A stretch of DNA of 64,000 nucleotides from Rhodanobacter sp. L36 (GCF_009765755.1 NZ_LMUV01000011.1:1625444-1689443), one strand, 5' to 3'. Counted from the stretch's first letter, positions 26,289 to 35,376 are shown. Notes: generated by a model not told the origin, from the letters alone. Numbers and translations are program-made.

Positions 26289-27392
26289 ATGTCGCGCCTT
26301 CGATTGCTGACCTTTCGGCTCACTCATTCAAGGCTCATCGTCCTGGCGACGGTGGGCCTTTTGCTTTGTGCGTGCGGCAGCCTGCGATACTACGGACAGG
26401 CGGTGCGGGGACAAAGCGCTTTGCTGATACATCGGCGTTCCCTGCCTCGCGTGCTGCAGGATCCCGCCACGGATTCCACGCTTGCAGCGCGGCTTCGGCT
26501 GGCACAACAGGCACGTCATTTCGCGTCGTCACATCTCGGCCTGCCCGACAACCGCAGCTACACCAGTTATGTCGAACTCAAACGACCCTACGTCGTGTGG
26601 AACGTCTTCGCCGCGCCGCGTTATTCGGTGGATGCGTTGTCGCAATGTTTTCCGATCGCGGGTTGCGTGGCTTACCGCGGATGGTTTGCACAGAAAGATG
26701 CGCAGGCGAACGCCGTGCAACTTCGGTCACAAGGCAACGATGTGTGGGTCGGTGGCGTGCCGGCGTATTCCACGCTTGGCTGGTTTGCCGACCCGATCCT
26801 GAGCAGCATGCTGAGCTGGGATGACGACGAACTCGACAGCACGATCTTCCACGAGCTCGCGCACCAGCTGATCTACATCAAGGACGACACGGCCTTCAAC
26901 GAATCGTTCGCTACCTTCGTGCAGGACGAAGGCCTGCGTGAGTGGCGCGCATCGCGAGGTTTGCCGACACGGGAGGATCGCGCGGAGGCGATGGATGACG
27001 GTTTCACGCAGTTGGTGCTCGATCTACGCGCGCACCTGAAGACGCTCTACGCCAGCGGTGCGAGCGAGCCGGCAATGGCGTCGGGAAAACAGCGGGAAAT
27101 CGAAGCATTCCGTGCGCGTTATGCACAATGGCGAGATAGCCATTGGCCGGGTGATCGCCGTTACGATACGTGGGTTGCGCATCCGATCAACAACGCGCGG
27201 CTACTTCCCTTCGGACTCTACGATCAATGGACGCCTGCATTTGCGTTGCTGTTTCAGCGTGCGGGAAAACAGTGGCCAGCGTTCTACGGCAGCGTGCGCG
27301 ATATCGCTGCGCTCTCCATGACGCAGCGCGATCAACGACTGCGCGCACTGCTGACTGAAGCTGGTTCGACGAACACATCGTCAGGCCGCTGA
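26289..27392 (+). CDS. COG4324-type predicted aminopeptidase lipoprotein
   Basis: This 367-residue protein belongs to the PF10023 'predicted aminopeptidase' family. A hydrophobic leader ends in LLLCACGS (lipobox-like). Family blocks are seen in YGQAVRGQSALLIHRR, GCVAYRGWFAQKDA, VWVGGVPAYSTLGWFADPILSSM and the zinc-binding motif STIFHELAHQLIYIKDDTAFNESFATFV (HExxH plus downstream Glu). The C-terminal NNARLLPFGLYDQWTPAF is also conserved. It is probably a periplasm-facing zinc peptidase with unknown substrates. Its stop is one base from the stop of the convergent cytochrome gene. Confidence 0.86.
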   Translation: MSRLRLLTFRLTHSRLIVLATVGLLLCACGSLRYYGQAVRGQSALLIHRRSLPRVLQDPATDSTLAARLRLAQQARHFASSHLGLPDNRSYTSYVELKRPYVVWNVFAAPRYSVDALSQCFPIAGCVAYRGWFAQKDAQANAVQLRSQGNDVWVGGVPAYSTLGWFADPILSSMLSWDDDELDSTIFHELAHQLIYIKDDTAFNESFATFVQDEGLREWRASRGLPTREDRAEAMDDGFTQLVLDLRAHLKTLYASGASEPAMASGKQREIEAFRARYAQWRDSHWPGDRRYDTWVAHPINNARLLPFGLYDQWTPAFALLFQRAGKQWPAFYGSVRDIAALSMTQRDQRLRALLTEAGSTNTSSGR

Positions 27393-27393
27393 T

Positions 27394-28209
27394 CTACGGC
27401 GTCATCTTGTGTTTTTCCATGTAACGCAGATACGCCAGCACGGCATCGAGATCGGCATCGGGAAGCGTGTTCTTGTCGAGCCCATGCATCTTCGCCTGCG
27501 GCCAATGCCGCAAGGTCTGCGGATCGCGAATGAAGGCGCGCAGCAGATCGTCGCGCAGATATTCAGTCGGGTTGTGCGGAATATTCAGATCGGGACCGAG
27601 CTTCACGTCACCTTGGCCGTTGAGCGTATGGCATGCGAAACACGTCCGCTGGAAAGCGGCGAATCCGTGGCGGATATCGCTGTCTGCAGGCACCGTTGCA
27701 TCCGGCACGATCGAAGGAAAACGATTGTCGACCGCACGCAACGCTCGAATCGCCTCGACCTGATAAGGCCATTGTTCAGAGCCGATGTGGCTGGATGACG
27801 GATCGGTCCAGACCAGATAGAACGGGCCCGCATGTCCCTCGCCTCGTTCCAGTGCAGGCCAGGGTTGCGAAGGATCCTCGATGGCGAGCCAGGCCTGCGC
27901 ACCACCTGTCTTGAGCAGAAGGCGGCCATCGATCTCCGTGGCAAATCCATCGGCACCGACGAACTGCACATGCGTCGTGGGTTCAAGGTCCGTCAACAGG
28001 ACTCGCAACGGTAAAGCGCGATAACGCATCGAGCGCTTGAACGCGATATCTGCCGGAATGGTGACGGTGCGAACGTCCGGTCGCGCCAGCAGTTCGGCGG
28101 TGGTGTAGCTGCGCGCGCCATGTCCGAGATCGACGTTGAGCCGGGCCGCAAAGACTGGCCACGTGACGCAGAAAAGCAGCAGACCCAGCCATTGCGACCG
28201 TATTCTCAT
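27394..28209 (-). CDS. Exported mono-haem cytochrome c with N-terminal molybdopterin-like domain
   Basis: The 271-residue protein begins with a signal peptide (WLGLLLFCVTWPVFAA). Residues about 30-170 (SYTTAELLARPDVRTVTIP, ALPLRVLLTDLEP, QFVGADGFATEIDGRLLL) resemble a sulfite-oxidase-type molybdopterin-binding domain, but the part seen is short and I see no cofactor cysteine there. The C-terminal domain is a class I cytochrome c with haem motif CFACHTLNG and likely Met ligand in HGLDKNTLPDADLDAVLAYLRYM. It probably takes part in periplasmic electron transfer. GGAG precedes the ATG. The thioredoxin-like gene is divergent. Confidence 0.78.
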   Translation of the reverse strand: MRIRSQWLGLLLFCVTWPVFAARLNVDLGHGARSYTTAELLARPDVRTVTIPADIAFKRSMRYRALPLRVLLTDLEPTTHVQFVGADGFATEIDGRLLLKTGGAQAWLAIEDPSQPWPALERGEGHAGPFYLVWTDPSSSHIGSEQWPYQVEAIRALRAVDNRFPSIVPDATVPADSDIRHGFAAFQRTCFACHTLNGQGDVKLGPDLNIPHNPTEYLRDDLLRAFIRDPQTLRHWPQAKMHGLDKNTLPDADLDAVLAYLRYMEKHKMTP

Positions 28210-28315
28210 GGGATGCTCCGAAACGGAACTCGATTGTAGGGCGCGATATGCACGCGCGGCCTCGAAATGGAAACGGCTTGCCCTCACCTTCGAACAACAA
28301 CTGCTGGCTTCGCTC

Positions 28316-28708
28316 ATGGCCGACACATCCGCCCCAACTTTTTTTGAACAATTCCCGATGCGACGCGTGCGCAGTGATGCGCTTGAGGATGTGCTGCGCG
28401 ATAGCTCGGAACCGCTGAGCATCCTGTTTCTGTGGGGACGCGATTGCCCCAACTGCGACGTGGCCAAGCGCGCCATGTTGCTGGCGAGCGAGCGCTTCCA
28501 GTGGCCGCAGGTACGATGGCTGCACGACAACGTCTATGACGATCCGGACATGGCGACACGCTTCGGTTTGCACGGCATTCCCGCGTTCTTCGTCTTTCAT
28601 GGCGCGCGCAAGCTCGGACGCATCACCGCATGGCCGGGTGCCGATGCGTTTGCGGCAGCGATAGAGAAACAGGTCACGTTTCTGTCCGCGAGCCTGTCGA
28701 TAACCTGA
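28316..28708 (+). CDS. Thioredoxin-fold protein
   Basis: This 130-residue cytoplasmic protein has a thioredoxin fold with active site CPNC in WGRDCPNCDVAKRAM (residues about 43-57), a central VRWLHDNVYDDPDMATRFGLHGIPAFFVFHG with the cis-proline (IPAF), and a C-terminal helix. It resembles thioredoxin-like proteins that pair with xanthomonad redox genes. The ATG at 28316 gives the usual length, but no clear ribosome site precedes it, so an upstream start in the same frame or leaderless translation is possible. It is divergent from the cytochrome c gene. Confidence 0.82.
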   Translation: MADTSAPTFFEQFPMRRVRSDALEDVLRDSSEPLSILFLWGRDCPNCDVAKRAMLLASERFQWPQVRWLHDNVYDDPDMATRFGLHGIPAFFVFHGARKLGRITAWPGADAFAAAIEKQVTFLSASLSIT

Positions 28709-28761
28709 ACATAATTCAACATGCACGTTGAACTCACACACCTGCGGCCACACTAAGCACA

Positions 28762-28888
28762 TGTATCGCCGTGATGGCGACCAGAAGTGGCGCAAGACAT
28801 CGTGTCACTGAGGGGCTGGCCCTTTCTCCCCCGGAGGCCGCCTGACAAACCCCATCAGTCCTCCCCTGGCTGATGGGGTTTTTTTTGC
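28762..28888 (+). ncRNA. Candidate structured small RNA or pncB leader with C-rich loops
   Basis: The 252-base gap before pncB holds a run of hairpins that ends in a classic terminator. They are TCGCC/GGCGA (28766-28780), a GACA/TGTC stem (28796-28806), a seven-pair stem (28814-28821 with 28836-28842, loop CTTTCTCCCCCGGA), and a terminator (28848-28858 with 28870-28880, loop TCCTCCCCTGG, then eight T). The pyrimidine-rich, anti-Shine-Dalgarno-like loops are the style of trans-acting sRNAs such as Xanthomonas sX13. A TTGAAC box at 28734 could be part of a promoter. No protein frame fits. It could instead attenuate pncB. Confidence 0.6.
28848..28887 (+). terminator. Strong intrinsic terminator upstream of pncB
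   Basis: The stem AACCCCATCAG/CTGATGGGGTT has an 11-base C-rich loop and is followed by a run of T. It stands 140 bases after the thioredoxin-like gene and 73 bases before pncB, so it ends either a short RNA gene or a regulated leader. Confidence 0.93.
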
Positions 28889-28960
28889 CTTGGATAAATA
28901 CACCGTGCTCTCGCATGGATAATGAGCGTGCGCTGTTCCAGCGCGCGCTTCTGGCCACCG

Positions 28961-30145
28961 ATGATCATCGAATCACTGCTCGACACCGACCTGTACAAGT
29001 TTTCAATGATGCAGGTGGTACTGCATCAGTATCCTGCCGCAGAGGTCGAGTACCGTTTCAAGTGCCGCAACGCGGGCATCGACCTGGTGCCGTACATCGA
29101 CGAGATCCGCGCGGAGCTGGCGGCGCTGTGCCAGCTGCGTTTCACGACCGACGAGCTCGACTATCTGCGCACGTGGCGTTTCATCAAGAGCGACTTCGTC
29201 GATTTTCTAGGGTTGTTCCAGCTCAACGAGAAATATGTCGACATCGAGCCTGCCGACTCGGGCAACGGCGAGATTGAGATTCGTATCAACGGTCCTTGGC
29301 TGCACACGATCCTGTTTGAAGTGCCGCTGCTGGCGATCGTCAACGAGGTGTATTTCCGCCGCACCAGCGCCGACCTCGATCTGACAGAAGGCCGTCGACG
29401 ACTGCACGAAAAGATTGCGCTGTTGCGCGACACGCCGGGGTACGCCGCCTGCCGGATCGCCGACTACGGCACGCGTCGACGCTATTCCCGTATATGGCAA
29501 GGCGAAGTCGTGACGACATTGCGTGACGAACTTGGCGCGCAACTGGCCGGCACCAGCAACGTGTGGCTGGCGCGCAAGCTCGGCCTGACGCCACTCGGTA
29601 CGCTGGCGCACGAATATTTGCAGGCGCATCAGGCGCTCGGTCCGCGCCTGCGTGATTCGCAGGTGGCGGCGCTGGATGCCTGGGCGAAGGAATATCGCGG
29701 CGACCTCGGCATCGCGCTTTCGGACGTCTATGGCCTCAATGCGTTCCTGCGCGATTTCGACATGTACTTCTGCAAGCTGTTTGACGGCACGCGGCATGAT
29801 TCGGGCGATCCGTTCGAATGGGGCGACAAGGTGCTCGCGCACTATCAGGCGAACCGGGTCGATCCGCGCAGCAAGATCCTGGTTTTCAGCGATGGCCTGG
29901 ATGTGCCCAAGGTGATGCAGCTATACGAACACTTTCGTGATCGCTGCCTGCTCGCCTTCGGCATCGGTACCAACCTCACCAACGACGTCGGCCCGACGCC
30001 GCTGCAGATCGTGATCAAGATGATCCGCTGCAACGGCCAGCCGGTGGCCAAGCTCAGCGACTCGCCCGGCAAAAACATGTGCGACGACAAGGCATACGTG
30101 GCATATCTGCGACAGGTTTTCGAGATTCCCGACGAACAGGGCTGA
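28961..30145 (+). CDS. pncB: Nicotinate phosphoribosyltransferase
   Basis: PncB makes nicotinate mononucleotide from nicotinate, PRPP and ATP in NAD salvage. The 394-residue length is normal. The family opening [24 protein letters not shown] includes the nicotinate-site region; the active-site histidine is likely in [27 protein letters not shown] and [18 protein letters not shown] are further signatures of the E. coli-type enzyme. The ATG at 28961 fits the conserved N-terminus; the open frame extends 13 codons upstream. A terminator hairpin in the leader may govern expression. Confidence 0.96.
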   Translation: MIIESLLDTDLYKFSMMQVVLHQYPAAEVEYRFKCRNAGIDLVPYIDEIRAELAALCQLRFTTDELDYLRTWRFIKSDFVDFLGLFQLNEKYVDIEPADSGNGEIEIRINGPWLHTILFEVPLLAIVNEVYFRRTSADLDLTEGRRRLHEKIALLRDTPGYAACRIADYGTRRRYSRIWQGEVVTTLRDELGAQLAGTSNVWLARKLGLTPLGTLAHEYLQAHQALGPRLRDSQVAALDAWAKEYRGDLGIALSDVYGLNAFLRDFDMYFCKLFDGTRHDSGDPFEWGDKVLAHYQANRVDPRSKILVFSDGLDVPKVMQLYEHFRDRCLLAFGIGTNLTNDVGPTPLQIVIKMIRCNGQPVAKLSDSPGKNMCDDKAYVAYLRQVFEIPDEQG

Positions 30146-30232
30146 TCGCCGGAACGCGGCCCGTTGCGTGTAAGGAACCTCACGCCCGATGGCGTAGACT
30201 GCCTGATGGATTCATCCGACGGAGCGCGATCA

Positions 30233-30718
30233 ATGACCAGTGTCTACGACTTCACCGCCCGCGATATCGACGGAAGCCCGCGCTCGCTCGCCGAATGGCG
30301 CGGCAAGATGCTGCTGGTCGTCAATGTCGCCTCCAAGTGCGGTTTCACTCCGCAGTACGAAGGACTGGAAACGTTGTGGCAGGATCAACGCGATCGCGGC
30401 CTCGTGGTATTGGGTTTTCCGTGCGATCAGTTCGGCCATCAGGAACCGGGTAACGAAGCGGACATCAAGACGTTCTGCAGTACGCAGTACGACGTCACGT
30501 TTCCGATGTTCGCCAAGGTCGAGGTCAACGGCGAACACGCCGATCCGCTCTATCAATGGCTGAAGAGCGAAGGCAAGGGCATCCTCGGCAGCGAATCGAT
30601 CAAATGGAATTTCACGAAATTCCTGGTCGGTACCGATGGGCAGGTCATCAAGCGCTACGCGCCGACCGACACGCCGGAAAAAATCGGCAAGGACACACTG
30701 GCGCGGCTCAGCGCCTGA
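30233..30718 (+). CDS. Glutathione/thioredoxin peroxidase (GPx family, Cys form)
   Basis: This 161-residue cytosolic peroxidase reduces hydrogen and organic peroxides. The catalytic tetrad is visible: Cys in NVASKCGFTPQYEGLETL, Gln in GFPCDQFGHQEPG, and Trp-Asn in IKWNFTKFLV. A second cysteine (in GFPCDQF) and another in KTFCSTQYD suggest recycling through an internal disulfide by thioredoxin, as in BtuE. GGAGCG lies upstream of the ATG. It ends 24 bases from the convergent PBP4 gene. The sequence lacks selenocysteine. Confidence 0.93.
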   Translation: MTSVYDFTARDIDGSPRSLAEWRGKMLLVVNVASKCGFTPQYEGLETLWQDQRDRGLVVLGFPCDQFGHQEPGNEADIKTFCSTQYDVTFPMFAKVEVNGEHADPLYQWLKSEGKGILGSESIKWNFTKFLVGTDGQVIKRYAPTDTPEKIGKDTLARLSA

Positions 30719-30742
30719 GTCGTCGAACAGCTCGCAGCGTTC

Positions 30743-32287
30743 TCAGCTGCGGCCGATGAACCCCGCCAGCATCACGGCAATCGCGTCCACGTCGCTGCTC
30801 GCACGTGGGCTCTGCGCGGACGGCAGGTAGTTGTTGAGCATGATCGCGAACGCGACGTGCTCGCCGGCCGCGGTGGTGACATAACCCGCGAGGCAATGCA
30901 CGTACATCATGTTGCCGGTTTTCGCGCGCACGTTGCCTGCAGCCGCCGTGCCGCGCATGCGCGCGGTCAGCGTGCCGTCCACGCCGGCGTCAGGCAGGGC
31001 GTCCTGCAACGCGTTTGCGTAAGGCTGCACCGCCAGATAGGCAAGCAGCCGCACCATCGCGTTGGGTGTCACGAGGTCGCGACGCGACAGCCCGGTGCCT
31101 TCGGTGATCTGACTATCCGACGTGGTGACGCCAATTTTCTCCAGCAGGCGATGCATCGCGCGGATGCCGTAGCTTTCCGCATTCGCGAAGCCCGCAGGTG
31201 GGTCTGGATCGGTTGCGCGCTGCTGCGCACCGACGCTCAGCAGAAGGTTCTGCAGATAGAGATTCTGCGAACGCTTCAGGCCTTGCTGCAGGATGTCGAG
31301 CAACGGTGGCGACAGCACTTCGCCAAGCGTCGTGGCATGCGCGAGCAGGGTTGAATCGTCCTGCGGCCAGTGCATCACCACGAGCTTGCCGGTGACACGA
31401 ATGCCGTGATCGAGCAGGGCTTGCCGCAGTCGCTTGCCGGCCAGCAACGCCGGATCCGGCAAGGCGAGTCGGAAGTGCTGCGGCGTCCTGCGCGCGGCAA
31501 TGCTCCCGAAGATGTGCAAGCTGTTTTCACCCGGTGCGCGATACAGATTGATGTCGTCTCGCGAGCGTGCGGCACCGGTGACGAGTCTGCCTTCCACCGG
31601 CCATGCGGCATCGGCGGGCGTGAACGCCACTTGCGCCGAATCGCCCACCGCGCGCGCAGGGCTGACTGTCAACTCGGCCACGTTCTCCTGGACGCTCAGT
31701 GCCGACGATGGAACCGCAAACCAGCTCTGCAGGTCGCCTGCTTCCCAGCCAGAGCCGAACGATGGACTGGCGAAATAGCTGTCGTCGGCGACGAGGTCGC
31801 CGTGTACGAATCGGATGCCGCGCGCGGCCAGCTGGCCGGCCAGCTGATCGGCCCACGCGGCGCTCATCGTTGTACCAAGCGTCGGGTCGCCCATGCCATA
31901 CAGAATCAGCTGGCCTTCCAGACGGCCATTCCGCAAGACGCCGTTGGCCATGACGCGGGTCGGAAATCGATAATCCGGCCCGAGCGTAGCGAGGCTTGTT
32001 GCTGCCGTAAAAAGCTTGGCGGTGGAGGCGGGCTGCAACAGCTGATCGGCGTGATGCGCGTACAGCGTGCGGCCGCTGTCCAGCGACACCACCGCGATCC
32101 CCCAATCGGCTGCGGCGAAGCGGGGTTGCGCAATATGCGCGTCAATCCGTCCCGCGAGTTCCGCGAGCGTGGGTGCGCCAATGGCCGTCGCACCGGCTGC
32201 CGGCGTCTGCGACGGCATCGCCAGCAGCGCGATGCACAACAGCCCGAAAGAGATCAGAGGACGGTGGCGATGGCGCGGAGCAGTCAT
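30743..32287 (-). CDS. dacB: D-alanyl-D-alanine carboxypeptidase/endopeptidase (PBP4, DacB)
   Basis: PBP4 trims and splits peptidoglycan cross-links in the periplasm. The 514-residue protein has a signal peptide (PLISFGLLCIALLAMPSQTPAAG), and the three S13 motifs: SxxK in QPASTAKLFTAATSL, SxN in LKRSQNLYLQNLLLS, and KTG in VRAKTGNMMYVH. Between the first two is the insertion typical of this class (DPTLGTTMSAAWADQLAGQLAARGI and following). The ATG at 32287 is the best start although its ribosome site is weak; the frame is open much further upstream only by GC bias. Confidence 0.93.
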   Translation of the reverse strand: MTAPRHRHRPLISFGLLCIALLAMPSQTPAAGATAIGAPTLAELAGRIDAHIAQPRFAAADWGIAVVSLDSGRTLYAHHADQLLQPASTAKLFTAATSLATLGPDYRFPTRVMANGVLRNGRLEGQLILYGMGDPTLGTTMSAAWADQLAGQLAARGIRFVHGDLVADDSYFASPSFGSGWEAGDLQSWFAVPSSALSVQENVAELTVSPARAVGDSAQVAFTPADAAWPVEGRLVTGAARSRDDINLYRAPGENSLHIFGSIAARRTPQHFRLALPDPALLAGKRLRQALLDHGIRVTGKLVVMHWPQDDSTLLAHATTLGEVLSPPLLDILQQGLKRSQNLYLQNLLLSVGAQQRATDPDPPAGFANAESYGIRAMHRLLEKIGVTTSDSQITEGTGLSRRDLVTPNAMVRLLAYLAVQPYANALQDALPDAGVDGTLTARMRGTAAAGNVRAKTGNMMYVHCLAGYVTTAAGEHVAFAIMLNNYLPSAQSPRASSDVDAIAVMLAGFIGRS

Positions 32288-32407
32288 CCACGGAGTATCC
32301 CTAATCTTCACGTGCAGCGCAGGAGTCGTCGACGTCGGTTCTGGTAATCTTCGCCGTTCGTGTCGGCACGTGGCCGGCGGACTTGAACCTCTATTCGCGA
32401 GACTGTC

Positions 32408-32890
32408 ATGCAGATTGCCCACAACGCCGTTGCCGCCTTCCACTACACGCTGACCGATGACAAGGGCCAGGTCGTCGACAGCTCCGAAGGTCGCGATCCG
32501 CTGACCTACCTGCACGGCAGCGGGCAGATCGTACCGGGCCTGGAGAAGCAGATGGAAGGCCGCGTGGTCGGCGACAAATTCACCGCCCATGTCGCGCCGG
32601 AAGAAGGTTACGGCGTGCACCATCCCGAGCTGATGCAGGAAGTGCCGAAGGAGGCGTTCCAGGGCGTGGAAGATATCCAGCCCGGCATGCAGTTCCAGGG
32701 CCGTGGCCCGCAGGGCGAAATCAATGTCACCGTGACAAAGATCGAAGGCGACAAGGTATTTATCGACGGCAATCATCCTCTGGCCGGCCAGACCCTGCAT
32801 TTCGCTGTCGAAGTGACCGGTGTGCGCGCCGCGACCGAAGAGGAATTGCAGCACGGTCACGTGCACGGCGAGGGCGGTCATCACCACTGA
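32408..32890 (+). CDS. slyD: SlyD-type FKBP peptidyl-prolyl isomerase/metallochaperone
   Basis: The 160-residue protein has the split FKBP domain with an inserted IF chaperone domain (residues about 65-130). Landmarks are AAFHYTLTDDKGQVVDSSEGRDPLTYLHGSGQIVPGLEKQMEG, GYGVHHPELMQEVPKEAFQ and IDGNHPLAGQTLHFAVEV. The tail HGHVHGEGGHHH gives histidines for nickel or zinc but is much shorter than the E. coli tail and has no cysteines. It acts in the cytosol in folding and metal delivery. It starts about 120 bases from the divergent dacB. Confidence 0.94.
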   Translation: MQIAHNAVAAFHYTLTDDKGQVVDSSEGRDPLTYLHGSGQIVPGLEKQMEGRVVGDKFTAHVAPEEGYGVHHPELMQEVPKEAFQGVEDIQPGMQFQGRGPQGEINVTVTKIEGDKVFIDGNHPLAGQTLHFAVEVTGVRAATEEELQHGHVHGEGGHHH

Positions 32891-32909
32891 TCGTCGCGAC
32901 GCGCATCGC

Positions 32910-34091
32910 ATGCAGCGTTTGCGCATTGCCATCGTAGGCTACGGCGCCGCCGGTCAGGCGGCGTCGTTGTTTCTGTCGCGACAAGGGCACGAACTCAGCG
33001 TTTTCGAGCAGGCATCCGAACCCGGCCCGGTCGGCGCGGGATTCCTGCTGCAACTGACCGGGCTGGGCGTGCTGGAGCGGCTCGGCCTGCACGCGAAAGC
33101 GCTGGAGCACGGGCAACGCATCGACCACTTGTTCGGCTGCAATCAGCGCGGCCGTCGCGTGATGGACATGCGTTATGCCGATCATTCGCCAACTTGCTTC
33201 GGCCTCGGCCTCACGCGCGGCGCGCTGTTTGAACTCCTGCGTGATGCGTACCCGGAGGCGTCGCAAATCCATACCGGCGTGCGCATCGTGTCGATCGACG
33301 AAGACGAATCGCGACTCCTCGACGGCCATGGAAAATCATACGGTCCGTTCGATCTGATCGTCGCCGCCGATGGCGCGCAGTCCTGCCTGCGCAACACGAT
33401 GCCCGCCTTGGTACGTCGCCATCCGGTTTATCCATGGGGCGCTGTGTGGGCACTGGTGCCGGCAGGCGACTGGCCGCACATGGACACACTGCATCAGCGC
33501 TACTGCGGGACGCGCGAAATGATCGGCCTGCTGCCGGTGGGACATCGGGCAGATCGTGAGGGTCGCTGGCTGACATTCTTTTTCAGCCTGCCGGGCGATC
33601 AGGTAGATGGTTTCGACGAGGTCGCACTGATGCACATGCGCGAGCGCGTAGCGCAGCTATGGCCCGAGGCGTTGCCGCTGCTTGCGCAGATCGACGCACC
33701 TGAAAAACTGCATCGCGCGCGCTATCGCGACGTGCAATTGCATCGGCCGGTGACCGGGTGCGTGGTGTTCATCGGCGATGCCGCGCATGCGATGAGTCCG
33801 CAGCTCGGTCAGGGCGTCAACATGGCACTGCTGGATGCCGAAGCGCTGGCCGACGCGCTCGACGGTGATATCGCCATTGATGCGGCATTGCGGATTTATG
33901 CGCAGCATCGTCGTTCGCATCTGGACGTCTATCAGCGAATCAGTCGCTGGCTGACGCCGCTGTTCCAGTCCGAACACGATCGCCTGGCGTGGCTGCGCGA
34001 CATGGCGTTCAGGCCACTGGGCAACATGCCGCTGGCGAAAGGCCAGATGCTGAAAATACTGACCGGCACCAAGCGGAGTTGGTGGCGCTGA
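32910..34091 (+). CDS. FAD-dependent aromatic-hydroxylase-like monooxygenase
   Basis: This 393-residue flavoprotein has the FAD motif in LRIAIVGYGAAGQAASLFLSRQG, the DG motif in DLIVAADGAQSCLRN, and the GD motif in GCVVFIGDAAHAMSPQLGQGVNMALLDAEAL, the three signatures of single-component group A monooxygenases such as UbiH and p-hydroxybenzoate hydroxylase. The C-terminal helices (HRRSHLDVYQRISRWLTPLFQSEHD) are also typical. The substrate is unknown, and it does not look like a ubiquinone enzyme. It begins 19 bases after slyD. A nine-pair hairpin follows. Confidence 0.88.
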   Translation: MQRLRIAIVGYGAAGQAASLFLSRQGHELSVFEQASEPGPVGAGFLLQLTGLGVLERLGLHAKALEHGQRIDHLFGCNQRGRRVMDMRYADHSPTCFGLGLTRGALFELLRDAYPEASQIHTGVRIVSIDEDESRLLDGHGKSYGPFDLIVAADGAQSCLRNTMPALVRRHPVYPWGAVWALVPAGDWPHMDTLHQRYCGTREMIGLLPVGHRADREGRWLTFFFSLPGDQVDGFDEVALMHMRERVAQLWPEALPLLAQIDAPEKLHRARYRDVQLHRPVTGCVVFIGDAAHAMSPQLGQGVNMALLDAEALADALDGDIAIDAALRIYAQHRRSHLDVYQRISRWLTPLFQSEHDRLAWLRDMAFRPLGNMPLAKGQMLKILTGTKRSWWR

Positions 34092-34101
34092 AACCGAAAC
34101 A

Positions 34102-34126
34102 ATCCGGCGAAGAGGAGTCGCCGGAT
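34102..34126. terminator. Hairpin between convergent monooxygenase and pldA genes
   Basis: A nine-base-pair stem (ATCCGGCGA/TCGCCGGAT, loop AGAGGAG) fills the 45-base gap between the two stop codons. No T-run is present, so termination efficiency is uncertain. Confidence 0.5.
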
Positions 34127-34136
34127 CGCAGCGTCA

Positions 34137-35222
34137 TCAATACCAGTCGAGCAACGACACGCCCACGCCGACGTAGGTTGCGTTGTGGTTGTAGTCGATC
34201 AGGCTTTCGCCGTAGCCCTTGAACACTTCCGCGTAACCACGCAGGTTGCCTGCGACGGGGAAGCTCCAGCTGAATCGTCCCGAGCCGTGCTGACGACTGC
34301 CACCGCGGAATGAATCGCGAAGAGTCATGCCGAATTCCTGGCCGCGCCATTCGTGCACGATCTGCACTTCGCCGCGGCCCATGTAATCGCTGATGTCGGG
34401 GTTGTTGTCGTCCACGCGCGATTCGGGAATGCGCCACCACGGACGGATCATCACCGTCCAGCTATCGCGCTCGAAACCGATGTCGCCAATCACGCGGTTC
34501 CAGCTACGCGACAGCGGGTTATCGCGCCCGTTGGATTGATGATCGACACCGATGCCAAGCAGTCGCCCATCCCAGCCGAACACGTGGTAATTGGTGTTGA
34601 ACACCAGCAATGCCTCGGGCTCGTAATCGGTTTCGCGAAACGGCCGCGACTGCGCTTCGTTGTAGACCTGCCAGTGCGAGGACTGGGTATACGCCACCCA
34701 CAAATCGCCGACGTCGCCGAACACGCCTTGCCAGATTTTCGTCTTGAGGCTCAGCTGAAACTTCGCTTCGAGGTTGTCGAGTTGTTCGCTCTGCGTGACC
34801 GTGTTTTCGGGATTGGGGCTGGACGGTTTCTTGTTCTGGTTGCTGGTGGCGAACACCGGCATCAGATACAGCGGCTTGTAGCCACGCACGTTGAACGTGC
34901 CCAGTTTGCTTTCCGAGGTAAGTTCCCAGCGGCTGTCCAGCAGCGACAGCGGTCGCGACACTTCAGTGTTCGCTTCTGCAGTGGATGAAGTGCGATCGCG
35001 ACTGAAGACGCCGGGCGTCGCGGTCGATTGATCCATGCGCTTTTTCGCCGCGGGCAGATTCACGCGACCGGTCGCATGGTCGTAGCAAGCCAGGCGCTGG
35101 CTATCGCTTTCGACCGCCGTGCAGGCGCGAATGTCGGTGGGATCGGGATTCTGCGCATGTGCCGGGCGAACCCCGGCCGCAGCGATCAATGCCAGCGGAA
35201 CGGCGGCGAAGTAAGGCTTCAT
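34137..35222 (-). CDS. pldA: Outer-membrane phospholipase A1 (OMPLA)
   Basis: OMPLA is a 12-stranded beta-barrel that hydrolyses phospholipids misplaced in the outer leaflet. The 361-residue protein has a signal peptide (YFAAVPLALIAAAGVRPAHA), a short Cys-containing N-terminal segment (RACTAVESDSQRLACYDHA) common in this group, and the barrel. The catalytic His-Ser and calcium region is GIGVDHQSNGRDNPLSRSWNR, essentially identical to the family motif. The C-terminal residue is aromatic (LLDWY), as required for barrel assembly. GGGGAG precedes the ATG. Confidence 0.94.
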   Translation of the reverse strand: MKPYFAAVPLALIAAAGVRPAHAQNPDPTDIRACTAVESDSQRLACYDHATGRVNLPAAKKRMDQSTATPGVFSRDRTSSTAEANTEVSRPLSLLDSRWELTSESKLGTFNVRGYKPLYLMPVFATSNQNKKPSSPNPENTVTQSEQLDNLEAKFQLSLKTKIWQGVFGDVGDLWVAYTQSSHWQVYNEAQSRPFRETDYEPEALLVFNTNYHVFGWDGRLLGIGVDHQSNGRDNPLSRSWNRVIGDIGFERDSWTVMIRPWWRIPESRVDDNNPDISDYMGRGEVQIVHEWRGQEFGMTLRDSFRGGSRQHGSGRFSWSFPVAGNLRGYAEVFKGYGESLIDYNHNATYVGVGVSLLDWY

Positions 35223-35310
35223 CGAAAACTCCCCAATTGAAATCATGTTTGCCAGATCGACCGGACGTTCGCACTGCGCATCAAAAAAGAAGCGCGTCTT
35301 CGTCAACAAT

Positions 35311-35341
35311 GGCCCGGCCACAAACGCATTGTGGCCGGGCC
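35311..35341 (-). terminator. GC-rich hairpin downstream of the EF-hand gene
   Basis: A perfect 13-base-pair stem (GGCCCGGCCACAA with its complement) and a five-base loop lies 35 bases after the EF-hand gene and 88 bases before pldA in the same direction. There is no adjacent U-run on the minus strand; it may be an attenuating or stabilising element between two separately started genes. Confidence 0.6.
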
Positions 35342-35376
35342 GGAGTGTCAACGGGAAAGCGTGAAGCGAAAACTGA

